NCBI GenBank assembly: GCA_030770545.1
Contig: CM061099.1
Span: forward strand, 15,817,001 to 15,881,000
Length of the DNA: 64,000 nucleotides
From: Macropodus opercularis
Taxonomy: Eukaryota > Chordata > Actinopteri > Anabantiformes > Osphronemidae
Direction of reading: 5' to 3'
Position 1 is the stretch's first letter, and every line of letters begins with the position of its first letter. Below are positions 48,901 through 62,020 of this stretch, one piece after another. Position numbers and translations under genes: made by a program. Under the pieces are notes generated by a model, which was given only the letters and a program-made list of their open reading frames with translations, did not search any database and had not been told where the DNA came from.

Positions 48901-50227
48901 ACCTCACGACTTTGTTTGCTGAGGCCGTCAATCTCAAAAGATCTGCGAAAGAATCCGGTGCAGTTTTGTCCCATGATAAAAGAGGGAGGGGATCGTGTGT
49001 GTTTGATGTGTGTACGAGGCTGCTGCAAAACATCATATCTGACAGTTTCAGTAACTTATTAAGTCATTTAGCGTTTCTCTCGTTTTTACTGACTCACCTG
49101 TAGCTCCGATAAAGCTTTAGCTCCGGTTAACAGGCCTGGGTCATGTTGACTGAAAACATCTATCCAGTGTCAGGGTATAGTGATCGGCTGACTGGCACCA
49201 GTTGTGTGGATGGAAAGCACATAGATGAGATCACTACACATCCCTTTAAATTTATGAAGGTCACGCTGATGTAGCTTATGTTTACTTTTACACACAGAAA
49301 AACATTATACTCTGTTGTATGGTGACGTTTTCCCCTCTTCAGCGGCTCCTGGGTGCAGTACAACACAATGCCACTAGAGGAGACCCTCGCAGCGTGATCA
49401 AGACCATCGACCAGTTCTGCAAACACAAAGAGTGGGCCATGAATGTTGGGGATGAGAAAGGTGTTTATTTATTATTATTATTATTATTTCTCTCTGTGTG
49501 TATTCATTTGTGTGGAATGATCTTTAATCGACCCAGCTGTGTGTTTGTCAACAGGCTGTATTGTTGACTCTGTGGTGTCCGAGGTGAACCCAGCTACTGT
49601 GTTGGAACTGGGAACCTACTGTGGCTACTCCACGGTGCGGATCGCCAGTCTGCTCCCCCCCCACGCCAAGCTCATCACCCTGGAATTCAACCCGCACTAC
49701 GCCGCGATTGCCCGACAGGTCATCGCTTGGGCAGGACTGCAGGACAAAGTAAATTCCCCCTTATGATCATATGAATTGAACATTCAGTGACGTAACAACG
49801 CGAAGGAGAGCCAATGCGTGTTTGCTTTCTAGGTCCTGTTAGTTGAAGGTGCATCTGGGGACTGGATTCCAAAAATGAAGGAGCAGTTTGGGGTGAAGAC
49901 ATTTGATTTCGTTTTCCTGGATCACTGGAAGGACCGTTACCTTCCTGACACAAAACTAATGGAGGCAAGCAGCTTATGTCTAGTTTACATGTAACACACT
50001 CTTTTTGGACCGTAACACTCATTTTCTATTTTCTAAAACTCCATCAGGAGTGTGGCCTCCTCAGGAGAGGCAGCGTCCTGCTGGCTGACAACGTCATCTG
50101 CCCTGGAACCCCCGATTACCTGGAGTACGTCCGGAACAACCCGCGATACAAAAGCCAGTATTTTCAATCTCACTTGGAGTACACCAAAGCAGAGGATGGC
50201 TTGGAGAAGTCTGTCTTTTTAGGGTAG
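45974..50227 (+). CDS. comt: Catechol O-methyltransferase, membrane-bound form
   Basis: Transfers methyl from S-adenosylmethionine to catechols such as dopamine, using Mg2+. Exons: 45974-46144, 49343-49460, 49555-49748, 49833-49964, 50048-50227 (264 aa; human membrane form 271). Residues 3-26 are a hydrophobic N-terminal anchor (LTLLYVCTGGAALLYAL). Conserved features: KEWAMNVGDEKG, the SAM motif LELGTYCGYSTVRIA, FLDHWKDRYLPDT (metal Asp and catalytic Lys), LLADNVICPG (metal Asp-Asn) and a late Glu in HLEYTKAEDGLEK. It resembles COMT rather than TOMT, which lacks the HWKDRY motif. Intron 4 (49965-50047) has a GC donor. The 3.2 kb intron 1 is filled with repeats. Teleosts have two COMT copies; which one this is remains open. 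Confidence 0.93.
46625..46706. repeat. (CAATT)n microsatellite
   Basis: About 16 copies of CAATT running straight into the start of the adjacent interspersed repeat (caactttatttatatagcgcc). Confidence 0.95.
46702..47500 (+). repeat. Teleost interspersed repeat, copy 1
   Basis: Starts caactttatttatatagcgcc and includes tctcaaggcactttaca, cctccagcagacccaggctca, ggttggggtgaggggatagag, and later gtctgcttctccaacctgg with ctctaggaaccacaagcag. These are stock phrases of a very common fish repeat. It lies in comt intron 1, same orientation as copy 2. Confidence 0.75.
47977..48410 (+). repeat. Teleost interspersed repeat, copy 2
   Basis: Same family and orientation as the copy at 46702. It repeats the first half closely but lacks roughly 110 internal bases (the section around 46995-47085 of copy 1) and all of the distal part. 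Confidence 0.75.
49965..50047 (+). other. GC-AG intron in comt
   Basis: The exon ends ATG GAG and the intron starts GCAAGC; the acceptor is catcag before GAG TGT GGC. The join LME-ECGLLRRG matches human LLLE-ECGLLRKG. No GT donor nearby would keep both the residues and the frame. Confidence 0.85.
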
Positions 50228-50634
50228 TTTCTTTTTCAACAAAATGTGGGAAGGTTTGATACTAATAAACCAAATCTGCTAATATCAGGAAGTAAATTGT
50301 TTTTTTTTCTAATATGTAATAAGATCTAATGTGATCTAAATAAATGTTTCAATAAGAGGAAGAAAGTGAGTGTGTGATTTTTCATAAACGCAGCCTGACA
50401 CTCATTGCAATTTCTTTCTTGGCTGGTACAGCAGGCGGCAGCAGTGATACTATGTGAAGCTACCGTCTAATTGACAGCTGATATGCTGCAAACTGATCCG
50501 GGGGCTGTTCTTCCAGGAGCATCAGCTTGGATCAATAATAAATCTAATCCACCCTCATTCTGTGGTGCACAGACCTATTTTCTGCTCAGATGTTCTCCGT
50601 CGCTGTGTTGACAGGTGTGTGAAAGGGAGAGAGA

Positions 50635-50695
<61 letters not shown>

Positions 50696-52295
50696 TCTGA
50701 ATCAAATTGCTCATCTAATCTCTCAGATTGACGGAGCTCCATCATCCGGAGAGGGGGGGTGGGTGGGTAGGGGCTGGGGGTGGGAGTTCTACCATTTGGT
50801 TGTATGAAAAAAAAAAAGTGCACCTAGTGCTTTCTTCACAGACGCCTGCATGATAATCCCAATCTGTGGCCATTAGTGCACAGAGAGAACGAACGTGGAG
50901 AGGGTTCAACACACAGAAAGAGAAAGGGAGGTTGAGGGAGCGCGTGAGGGAGCGCGCGAGCGAGCGAGGGAGTGAGTGGATGGGGGTGGGGGTGGGGATG
51001 GATGGAGGGGCTGCCTGGACAGAGATACACAGAGGGAAAAGAAAGAAAGAGAGAGAGAGCTTTTAAGGGATTTGGCAGTGATTTGTGGAATCTCACTGCT
51101 GTAATGTTGCACTTTTTCCTCCACTTTTCCAGGATTCTGCCATGATACTATACCCGACGGCTTCCAGCGTCAGCCTCCTTGTTTTTTTTCCCTCTGTAGA
51201 TCACAGCCAACTCTTCTGAACCATTGTTTCTAGTGTGTTGGGCTTATTTTATGTGCGTGCACAGCGGCTGTCTGTCTGAGATGATAGAGGATTTAGTGAT
51301 TGGTGAAAAACAACGAGCCTCGCCTCTGGGTATATGATCACATTTTGCGCCATGGATGGAGGCCGGCGTGGAAAAGCGTGCGTGATGGATAAAATCAAGA
51401 CTGGTTGATGAAGCATAGGCAGGTAAGCAGCGCATTCAAAGAATCCTTCTACTTGGGTGTCACTCGAAACAGGGTCTTCAAGAGAAAAGTGAGGAATTTG
51501 CAACAGTTGTTTGAATTCAGCTTAGATTCAAATTTAAATTTTGTTCATTTTGGTCTATTTTATATCATGTTAATAAATTTAAAAACATGTGCAAAGTAGA
51601 TAAATAAAACGTGTAAATAAAGTACTTTAAATCAATTTCTATACAAAGTAGAAGTTGTGTTTATTGCACATTATATCATATAATTGTGTATGCTCATAAT
51701 TTTATAAATAAAATAAATTATTCCTATACATTACCTGGAAGATCCAGTAAATTTAAACTTCTTATAACATGCTTCCACGGCCGTTTGCTGCTGTGGGTTA
51801 CAGACATAATTAACATGCTCCAGCTTTTGGAGCATGAAATGCCGCGAAGGTTCAGTTGATGTTTTCTGTTTTGCAAAATTTATAACGTTTTCCATCATCG
51901 GCTTTCGGCTCTTCATGATAAAAGCTCCCGGTATGCACTGTGTGTCATCCAGCGCGCTGCTTTAAATCCTCTCTCCAGCTACAGACTGGGGTTTTTTTTT
52001 ATTTTTACTCTTGCAAAGTATATATACATAGATTATATTTTCTCTTATATTATTGTTGATTTTAACAAAGATCCAGTAGTAGAACTGTGCCAGGAGACCT
52101 TGTGATAATATAATAATTCTCCGTTGGTCTCATCAAATCCACATCCTCATCCTCAACCTTCATCTCACATCACCATGCAAAAAAAGAAAAATTAAAGCTT
52201 CTGGTTAAAGGTTTGAGGTACAGTATAAAGACTAACACCATGAAAATGAACGAGATGCCATTGGACCTTAAAACCTTCTCTCTGACTATCTTCAG
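50228..52295 (+). other. comt 3' UTR, grm6 promoter, 5' UTR exon and first intron
   Basis: Includes a (GT)n run (50635-50688) and a purine-rich G/A stretch (50870-51065). A donor (gtaagc at 51423) probably ends a non-coding grm6 exon. The matching acceptor ends at 52295, 53 bases before the ATG. No other gene seen. Confidence 0.45.
50635..50688. repeat. (GT)n microsatellite
   Basis: GT dinucleotide run of about 54 bases with one interruption, flanked by GA repeats on both sides. Confidence 0.92.
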
Positions 52296-52348
52296 GTGTC
52301 AGAGGTAGAGGGAGTGGCCTGCTGCTGTCAGTACCTCTGCTGGTCATC

Positions 52349-55300
52349 ATGACATCAGAGGCCTGCTCATCCCACCTGCGCTGCTGGTTCGGTTCACCAC
52401 TTGGACACAGGCTATGGTCCGGGCTACTGGGGGTTCTGCTTGTGGGAATCATCCCAAGCTCGTTGGCACAGCAGGGCAACCAGCCTCAATCCATCAAGAT
52501 CGAGGGTGACATCACCCTGGGCGGCCTGTTCCCCGTACACTCTCGGGGGCCTGCTGGGGTGCCCTGCGGAGAGATCAAGAGAGAAAAGGGGATCCATCGC
52601 CTAGAGGCCATGCTGTACGCCTTGGACCAGATTAACAGCGACCCTGACCTGCTGCCTAACATTACTCTGGGGGCGCGGATCCTGGATACTTGCTCTAGAG
52701 ATACCTACGCCCTGGAACAGTCGCTCACTTTCGTCCAAGCCCTCATTCAAAAGGACAACTCAGATGTGCGCTGCTCAAACGGAGAACCTCCCATCATCCC
52801 CAAACCTGAGAGGGTGGTCGGGGTGATTGGGGCATCCGGCAGCTCGGTGTCCATCATGGTGGCCAATGTGCTTAGACTGTTTGCGGTGAGAATCCTTTTA
52901 CCCTCATGAAACACTGAAATGATAGACATCAGTGAAATTCTCTGTTTTGATTTATTCACAAATGAATGAATATAAGACCAATAAGCAGCCGCTCCCAACC
53001 ACAGGATTAGGACCTGCTACGTATGTAAGCCAGGAACCAAGCATTACCGTCAACCATTAGGACATTCATGCCTTTAGAACTGGGAATTGAACTGGGATTC
53101 ATAACATTAGCCAGAACCATCTTACTGCTGCTGTACAAACACACATTTAAAACAATTCAAAACAATTGATGTATTGATAACAGCTACACGTCACATGATT
53201 GTAATTACATTGCGTCTGCACACTAATCTGAAGCTCTGATAATTGATTACACCGCTCGCAGTGATGAACGGTCACTGACTCTGTGTAAATCCCACATTAC
53301 GTCCTATTATGTTCTCATCAACTTACTGTACTGACATAGTCGTAGCCAGGAACTGGGTTAAAATGGACATCTGACATTTATCAGTAATACCGAGGATGCT
53401 GAGACCCAAAAAGGAGCAGCTTGCACACAGGGTAGATGTTAACTACAGCGTTCTAGATCCCAACCTCCACTAAGCCCCTCTCAGCAGCTCAGGACCCTGG
53501 GCTGAAAATAGTATGAGGGCAGAGAGATGACATTGGTTCTAGGATAACAGCAACTTGTGGCCTATGTGGAGCAGATTTAGCTAAATGGTGTGTTTCCTTT
53601 TACAGCCCAGATGGGCTGTTTTCCGGTCTGTACAAAGCCCTGATGAAAAGAACAATGAAATGAAACACAGAGTTGGTCAATTAATCAATTAACGGAAAAT
53701 CAATCATGCTTCTTACTGGATTTATTGCTTTTGAAAAGGTTATAAATTGAATAGTCCTGCGTCCTGGACATCTGGTCTGAGAAAACAAGCAATTGTGAAA
53801 AAGCACTTTTGGCCTTTTTTTTGGGTGACATGTTACAAATTAAATCAGGCAGAAGAGATAATTGCAGTCATCAATTAATTTCAGTTTCAGTGTTTAAAAT
53901 GACCGTCCAGGCGGTTTTTGTTAAAAAGAAAACTTTGAATTAAACAATTACAAGTTATTGGCTCATTGGCTCATAGTAATAATACCTAGAGCAGCACGAC
54001 TGGGCTGTAACAGGATTCTTGTGTTACTGATACGGCTCATTGATTTGAGAAAAGGGAACTGGTCCAGATGCTGCTGTGAGATTAATTTACCGTGGATTAT
54101 CCGTTTTACTCATTGCAAAATGCTTAAAACATTCGAGTGGCCCCGGTGACACCGAGGGAACCGACTCTCCTCTGGGCGCAGATGTGACCCCGCTGAACTT
54201 TGTGGCGGAGTTTACGCTTGGAGGAAGTGCGCTCCTGGTTCAAGATGTCCTCTGGAATGTGGAGGAGGTGCAGGAAATTTGAGCCTCTGAGGCAAACTCG
54301 AGCTGCGTGTGGCCGGCAGAATTAAATATATTGTATGGCTTACAGCTGAGAAATGCTAACCTTTATCTAGTCTCCTGATCTCTTCCCTCTGTGCTTAACA
54401 TAATTTGACTAAAACCCTTATAATCCTTCTAGATAATCTGTGAAATGGTTCTCTCCCTCCTCTCTCCTTCTCCCTTCCCTACCCCTTGTGTCTACCTTTC
54501 TCTCCTCGTCCCCTTCGGAGGGGCCCAGTGTTAAGCCACGCTCGGGGACCGACATTAGCAGGGTTAACAGGGTCGTTGAAACGCTCGTCATTAAAGTTGT
54601 AGTGCACTAGTAAATTAATCTTTTCATCCATTTTTTTTTCCAAACAAATGCTTTTACAGCTGTGGTTCCTACCATCTGTATTTCACTGTGACGTTGGCTG
54701 CACCCTCTTCAGAAACCAGCTATGAAATTGCCTCGGTTCTGGGAATTACTGAGCTCACTGGCTGTGTGTTAGTCTAATTTTGATGTAGAAGGCCTTGATT
54801 TGGACAGTCTTAAGGTTCTGACTGTGAGTAAGTGGTGCATCATCCTCTGGCACGGTTCACTGCATCTTCCTGTCATTCTTTTTACCTTTAGATTCACTAT
54901 TGGCCTAATAATCAACATTGCTCATGTTTTCCACTTGACCTGACGCTTTGGTCACCGCTGACCCATCTGTGTGTCTCAGATTCCCCAAATCAGCTACGCT
55001 TCCACTGCCCCGGAGCTAAGTGACAACAGCCGCTATGAGTTCTTCTCCCGTGTGGTGCCCCCTGATTCCTACCAGGCCCAGGCCATGTTGGACATCGTCA
55101 AAGCGATGGGCTGGAATTACGTCTCCACGCTAGCCTCTGAAGGCAACTACGGAGAGAGCGGCGTTGATGCTTTTCTCCAGATATCCAGAGAAGCAGGTTT
55201 GTGACTCTCCTACAACAACAGACGACTGATTCACCTTGTGTTTTTCTCGCCCATGTAGGACAAAATCATCCTGTAATACACGGAGACTAAAAGGGCAAAC

Positions 55301-58300
55301 GGAGGTCACCACCTTTTATGGGTTTAAAGGCTTAAATGCTTTTATCGCAAGGTTTAACCTCAGACGATAAAAAACAATCAATACAAATAATATAAATCAA
55401 TAACTGATGATACTTGTCAGCTCACTGATGCTTCAGGATTTACAGTACCTCTTACAAAATTTAACAAAGGCAGAGGTGGATCAGTACCAAAAGAATAAGT
55501 GAGAATCCACGGGATGGCTAATTGGAATTTTTAAACGTCTTTTCTTATATTTATAAGTCATCATTGTACAGTACGGCCTTGGAGACACACAGCAGCTATT
55601 TGACTGGGTTGACTGCAGTCCAGATCTGTCTCTCGCTGAAAATAGATAATAAAGACGTCAAAGTAAAGGTGTTGAACACAGTCATAAAAATGATCTTCAT
55701 GTGTGTCCCAAGCATCAAACTAAATCTGCCAGTTAATATGATCTATGATATGAAAAGTATTTATTTATGCTTTTGCATATAAATGAAAGTTCAACCAAAT
55801 GAACTAGTTTTTATTTTAGTACTAGTAAATTGTGTATTAATATTTCTGTAATATTGCTATAGGCTGTATAATCCCTCTCACCGTGTTTTTTAAGGTTTGA
55901 GTTATGTTAATAATTATTTTTCTTACACAGTCAGAGGAGAAACATTATGTGAGTTATGCCAAAAGTATTTCCAATGTGTCTGACATAGGAGGGTTGTGTA
56001 TTGCACAGTCCATAAAAATCCCCAGAGAACCCAGACCGGGAGAGTTTGATAAAATAATCAAGAGACTGATGGAGACGTCTAATGCTCGGGGAGTCATCAT
56101 TTTTGCCAACGAGGATGACATCAAGTGAGTTACCTGGCATTTTGTCATTTCAATTAATATTGTAATACATGAATTTTCTCATTCCTGTTTGTCTGTTATG
56201 TGTGTAACACAATCAAACCTGTCCTCCTTCAGACGGGTGCTGCAGGCAGCAAACAAAGCCAACCTGACGGGACACTTTTTGTTTGTGGGCTCCGATAGCT
56301 GGGGGGCAAAAAACTCTGCGATTGAGGACCACGAGGAGGTGGCAGAGGGAGCTGTCACCATCCTTCCAAAGAGAGCCTCTATTGATGGTAGGGCCAATTT
56401 ATTGAAGCCAAATATTATATGCAACTCCAGTCATCTGGAGGCTACGTGAATATGTGTACTAGTCAGTGACGCATGACACTGATGGATGAGTCTAATACCA
56501 ATGTAACTAATAAGAGAAATGCATGACTCGGAATGAATATCCTGTCGATGCAGTAAATGCTGGGTAAACTCAGCCGTAGTCATATTTCACTGTGCAAAAT
56601 GCATTCTGGGTGTAGCACCATATAAATATTTATCAGAGTGCTGTATCTCAATGCATGACCTTTTCATTAAACATGAATGAACTCTGCTGTTGCTGTTCGC
56701 CAAAATGATTCAGGGTTCGACCAGTATTTCACCTCGAGGTCTCTGGAAAACAACAGAAGAAACATCTGGTTTGCAGAGTTCTGGGAGGACGACTTCAAGT
56801 GCAAACTAACCCGCCCCGGCGTAAAATACGAACCAGGGAGAAGAAAGTGCACAGGTATGACACGGCCGAACAAACGGGGGGGGTGAGGTTAGGGTTCGTG
56901 TGACGCGTTTGTCTTCTCGCAGGTGAAGAAAGAATCAGTCGGGACTCACAGTACGAACAGGAGGGCAAGGTGCAGTTTGTGATCGACGCGGTGTATGCCA
57001 TGGCCCACGCGTTGCACAGCATGCACATGGACTTGTGTCCCGGCTCCATGGGCGTCTGTGAGCAGATGGACCCCGTCGAAGGACGAATGCTCCTCCAGTA
57101 CATTCGCTCGGTCAACTTCAATGGTGAGCTTTGGAATTTCAGCTTTCTTTTCACGTCCCTCTTTCAACGCGTTATGAATAAAAAACCAAACCGTTGCTCT
57201 CAGTTGTGTAAGAAACCTTAAGTGATGGAAGATTCACGCTGAGTTCCCGCTGCCGCTCTCCAGCAGATGTTATGAAAAGAAAGTAAATTGAGATACAGTA
57301 AAAGTGAGGTCAGCTTGACGGAAGCCTTGACATGTTTTTGCTAATGTACAGTACAAAAAAAAAAAAAGAACACAAAACACTTCCAAGCACATCTCCTCCC
57401 CAGGGCCGCTCCTCGCTCCTCCTCGTACACAACGCAGATGCTTTTCATCCTGGCGTTTCATAAAAAAGTCACCGTTTGGAAAATGAAAAAAAGTGTTCTA
57501 TGAAAGCATCCTATTTACTGCTCCGCTCTTGGTGGACGACCTTGGCTTGTGTGGAAAATGTTGTGATTGAGCGCCTGCAGGGACCTGAGGGGAACATTCA
57601 ATCACTTTAAGGCAAGAGAGCAGAGTGCACCGAAAGAGACGGGATGCATGGACGAGAGCCTTTCGCTAAAGAGCATCCCTGCACTCAGCTTGCACATGAT
57701 TTCACAAGACTGAGGGCAGCGGACACAAGCTGCATTCAAAGACGTGGGTGTTTCTCTGCCACTGAGGATGCGAGTGCACGTCTGCAGCTTTTTTAGAGCT
57801 CGCGATCCTTGTGTCTCTTGACTCTTTTTGATTTTTTTTTTAAATAGTGCACAGGTTATGAACACTTTGTCTCCATAAAACAGGCAGCGCAGGAACTGGA
57901 GTCATGTTCAATGAGAATGGAGACGCTCCTGGCCGCTATGACATCTTCCAGTATCAGCTCTCTAACGTCAGCAACCCTGGCTACAAGGTTATCGGCCAAT
58001 GGACGAACCACCTCCGACTCAACGTAACTATATTTGCTTTTGGTCCATTTAGCTGCAGTTTGAACGCGTATTAATAGAAGCTCAAATATAAAACTACACA
58101 TTTCACTGCTTGCAGATGAGTAGAGGGTAAAACCATGTATCTACAGTTCAGCACAGGAATCACAATCCTCGTATGTTTGTGCATTCACTATAGCCAGAGG
58201 AGATGCAGTGGTCAGGCGGCGATCACAGGGTTCCCGAATCAGTGTGCAGCTTCCCGTGCGAACCTGGTGAGAGGAAAAAAATGGTGAAAGGTGTCCCCTG

Positions 58301-60879
58301 CTGCTGGCACTGCGAGCTCTGTGACGGCTACCAGTACCTGTTAGACGAGTTCACCTGCGACATGTGTCCCTTCGACATGAGGCCCTTAAAGAACCGCACA
58401 AGCTGCCGGCCAACGCCGATCATCAAGCTTGAGTGGAGCTCTCCTTGGGCCATCATCCCCGTCTTCCTGGCCATCATGGGCATCCTGGCCACCACTGGGG
58501 TCATCGTCACCTTCGTTCGCTTTAACGACACGCCCATTGTCCGCGCCTCTGGCAGAGAGCTCAGCTACGTGCTGCTGACGGGCATCTTCCTCATCTACCT
58601 CATTACCTTCCTCATGATAGCAGAGCCCAGCGTGGTCGTGTGCGCCATCCGCAGGCTGCTGCTGGGGCTTGGCATGTGCATCAGCTACTCTGCCATGCTC
58701 ACCAAGACCAACCGAATCTACCGAATCTTCGAACAGGGCAAAAAGTCAGTCACGCCTCCAAAGTTCATCAGCCCCGGCTCTCAGCTGATTATCACCTTTA
58801 TACTCATCTCAGTGCAGGTAAGCTCCACAGCTTTACTTCCGTACCCATCACCCTCATAGATCCTTCAGGGTTCCTCACGCTCGTTTCTCTGCAGTTGCTT
58901 GGGGTCTTCATCTGGTTTGGCGTGATGCCCCCCCACACCATCATCGACTACGAGGAGCAGAAGCCTCCAAACCCAGAGTTCGCTCGTGGGGTCCTCAAGT
59001 GCGACATGTCAGACCTGTCCCTCATGCTATGTCTGAGCTACAGCATCGTACTGATGATCACGTGCACAGTGTACGCAATCAAGAGCAGAGGAGTCCCCGA
59101 GACCTTCAACGAGGCCAAGCCCATTGGCTTCACCATGTACACAACGTGCATCATCTGGCTAGCCTTCGTACCCATCTTCTTTGGCACTGCTCAGTCGACC
59201 GAAAAGGTGAGGAAAAATTTGTTCTGTTATTGGGCTCGACAACCTGAACCTTCAGAACCACGATAAAGGCCAACCTCAACTCAGGTTCACTACTTGAACA
59301 TTTAGACTTGAATGACAACTGAGCAACCATATCGATCATTAAAGAGACAGTTGAGACTATTTTGGCTTGAACCACAACTTCAATCAATTAATCCTCACTA
59401 TGTACAAACCGTAACTATTTAACTGTCAAGTGCATCCCATTTAAATTCCTGTTTAGCAAAATAAAAATTGCAACAGCTGTGATAATAAATATTTATTGTT
59501 ATGGTACAGATTTTATTGCCCATTGTGCAGTCAGTTTGGAGAATTATACTAGTAAATAAAAAATAACGACTGAATAAAAAGACAGCAAATGGAAGTGAAA
59601 TCAGTTTTTTTTTTTACCCTTCACATCCTATTAGCTTCCTGCTGTACTCGTAGGACGTCCTGCCGCCACTGTACTCAGAGTTTAATTTAGCTTGTGGTCT
59701 CTTACTGTCTGCCATCGCAAAGTATAAAACTGATGGGGGAATTTGTGAAAACTAGGGATGTGCTTTGACCGATAGAGAGCCATATTATGAACCAGTCAGG
59801 CTGAACCAATTACAGCCTGAGGTGCTTTTAAAGTCTTTTCACCTCCTCTGAATGGAAATGAAGGCTGAATGAATTAAGGGAAGGGAAAGAGGACTGGGGA
59901 AGGTTAGGTTACCCCTCATAGGCCAACGTGACCAGCCAGTTCAGTTACTCATCTCTTAGACACTTACTAAATATAGATTATTAGGTTTTAAAATTTACCG
60001 TTATCCTCCTATCAGGGGCCACATGTAGCAGCTGTTTATGCCTATATTTACATATGGATTGTGCAGTTATTCTGAGACGATCCCTGTTCTTGACTAAAGG
60101 CAAGCACATACTGTAAATAATTCACTTTTTTGCACAAGTAACTGAAAAGGCTTAAAAAAAAAGGCAAGATGCTAAGAGAAGTTTTGCTCTACCTACAGTA
60201 TATGAGCCTGTGAGACACCAAGATGTGCTGCTGGTGCGAAGATAGTGTGTGATTTATTACTTATTTATGCCACAAATATATCTTATTTATGGCACATATG
60301 GCTTGATTTATTTAAGGTCTGTACGGTTTGCTTGAATAATGAGTTCATAATTTATTAGAGGCAGATCTGAGGAGAAGTTGCTCCTCATAAATACTGTCGG
60401 ATAGCAATAAGAGGAAGAGCTGAGAAGAGTAGATGTGGTCAGATCCCACAAATACAGCATCCTTTGCAGACTACAAATAAAAGGCTATAAATCATTCATT
60501 GCCGTAAAACACTGCTTACTATGTCATAAGATGAACATGTAAAGATCACAGTGTTATCTAAAAAAATTATACAGTATGTAAGGAGCACATGTATGTTTAT
60601 CTTATTTGATAAGACGTGCATGATTTATTTCTGTCACAGATGTTTATCCAGACGACCACCCTGACAGTGTCCATGAGCTTGAGCGCCACGGTGTCGCTGG
60701 GCATGCTCTACATCCCCAAGGTCTATGTCATAATCTTCCACCCGGAGCAGAACGTCCAGAAAAGAAAGCGCAGTTTTAAAGCCATTGTGCAGGCAGCCAC
60801 CGTCTCCACGCACCTGTCGCAAAGGTCCAGTGAAAAACACAACGGCGAGACCAAGGTCGAGGTGAACAGGTCGCAGTGA
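52349..60879 (+). CDS. grm6: Metabotropic glutamate receptor, group III, closest to mGluR6
   Basis: Class C GPCR for glutamate coupled to Gi/o; mGluR6 is the ON-bipolar cell receptor of the retina. Exons: 52349-52885, 54980-55196, 55989-56124, 56233-56387, 56714-56854, 56923-57123, 57884-58023, 58194-58817, 58895-59206, 60640-60879 (900 aa; human GRM6 877). Signal peptide about 12-40, then the bilobed ligand domain (ITLGGLFPVHS, SYASTAPELSD, NWYVSTLASEG-type motif, WGAKNSAIE). The cysteine-rich linker (CCWHCELCDGY) is at about 515-580. Seven membrane segments follow to about residue 855, with KTNRIYRIFEQGKKS and GVPETFNEAKPIGFTMY. The tail is short (HPEQNVQKRKRSFKAIVQAA...NRSQ) and lacks the long end of GRM4/GRM8. 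RSLENNRRNIWFAEFWE and GFDQYF favour GRM6. Grm6a versus grm6b cannot be told here. Confidence 0.88.
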
Positions 60880-61999
60880 AATGACACAAACGGAACTCCC
60901 ATGTTTTCATCACTTCACGTCACAAGCCCACCCCGAGATGGTTGATGATGGCAAACGGTGAGGACAAAAAAAAAATCTGTATTCAGTCTTGGCCGGGATT
61001 GAAACACCAGCAGGGACATTTCCTAGAGATTGTTTCTTTTCATACTTTACATCGCACCCACACTCCTAAAATTGAGAAAACTTGTAGATTTTCACAAGGA
61101 CAAGTAGAAAGTTAAACCACCCTAAGTTCATATGAATTCATGAATTTTAAATGCTTGTTTTGTAACAACAGACACATTCACCTCAAACTGACAAGGAGTT
61201 GTTCTTACGGGAAGATGTGCATGTGTGTGTGGAATTGTTCAGGCTGAGGAAACATCATTTAAACGTGTGGCATGAATAGTACTTTACATGTACGTGCATT
61301 TCTTTGATAAACTGTTTGCATGGGGTGTTTGTGACCTTTTCCTAATAGCACTGGAGGGAATAAGCTTTTAACAAGGCACCACCATGTTGTGTTACCATTT
61401 CTGATAAATATGACTGGTCACTAAACTATAACCACTGACAGTACAATCATTCAAAATAGCCAGGACTGTAGAAAAAAAAGCTGCTTTAGTTGTCAGAGCA
61501 GTTGATGCAGGATGTGCAAAAAGGGGAAGCTATTTATTTTCTACCTAGTACTGTGACTTCTGCACAATAGAAAAAAAAGGCATTTCTCTCTGATGTTTGT
61601 CAAAAAAAATAAATAAAGCAATCAGCTTGAATGTGTTTGTATAGCACCATGTCAAATCTGCATGCAGGTTCACCAGATCAGAGAGCGCCTTGCTTCTTTT
61701 AGTAGGAGGCATTTTATTTGGAGCGTACTTATTACTGGATCGGTGTGCAACTCAGGTTCTGCTGTTCCGACTAATGTTCTTGGGGATTATTTTCTGTACT
61801 GGCTGGGCATTTCATTATAAATGAATTCAGCAGTTACTACGTGCGGCAGACTGTATGTTTTCCTCACATTGCAGGATGCCTCACAAAGTCCTGTCCTTAG
61901 GTTTTATACTGCCCTCTGCAGGAGAGAACGCCACAATGACTTTTTTGTGGGTCTAAGCATGATAAAGAGGACATTGTTTGTAGACACCACATGATTCTT

Positions 62000-62005
62000 A
62001 ATAAA
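62000..62005 (+). terminator. Distal polyadenylation signal of grm6
   Basis: AATAAA about 1.1 kb after the grm6 stop; an alternative cluster lies at 61609-61618. Confidence 0.45.
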
Positions 62006-62014
62006 AAAATATAG

Positions 62015-62020
62015 TTTATT
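62015..62020 (-). terminator. Polyadenylation signal of traip
   Basis: TTTATT on the plus strand, i.e. AATAAA on the minus strand, about 430 bases after the traip stop codon. Confidence 0.5.
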
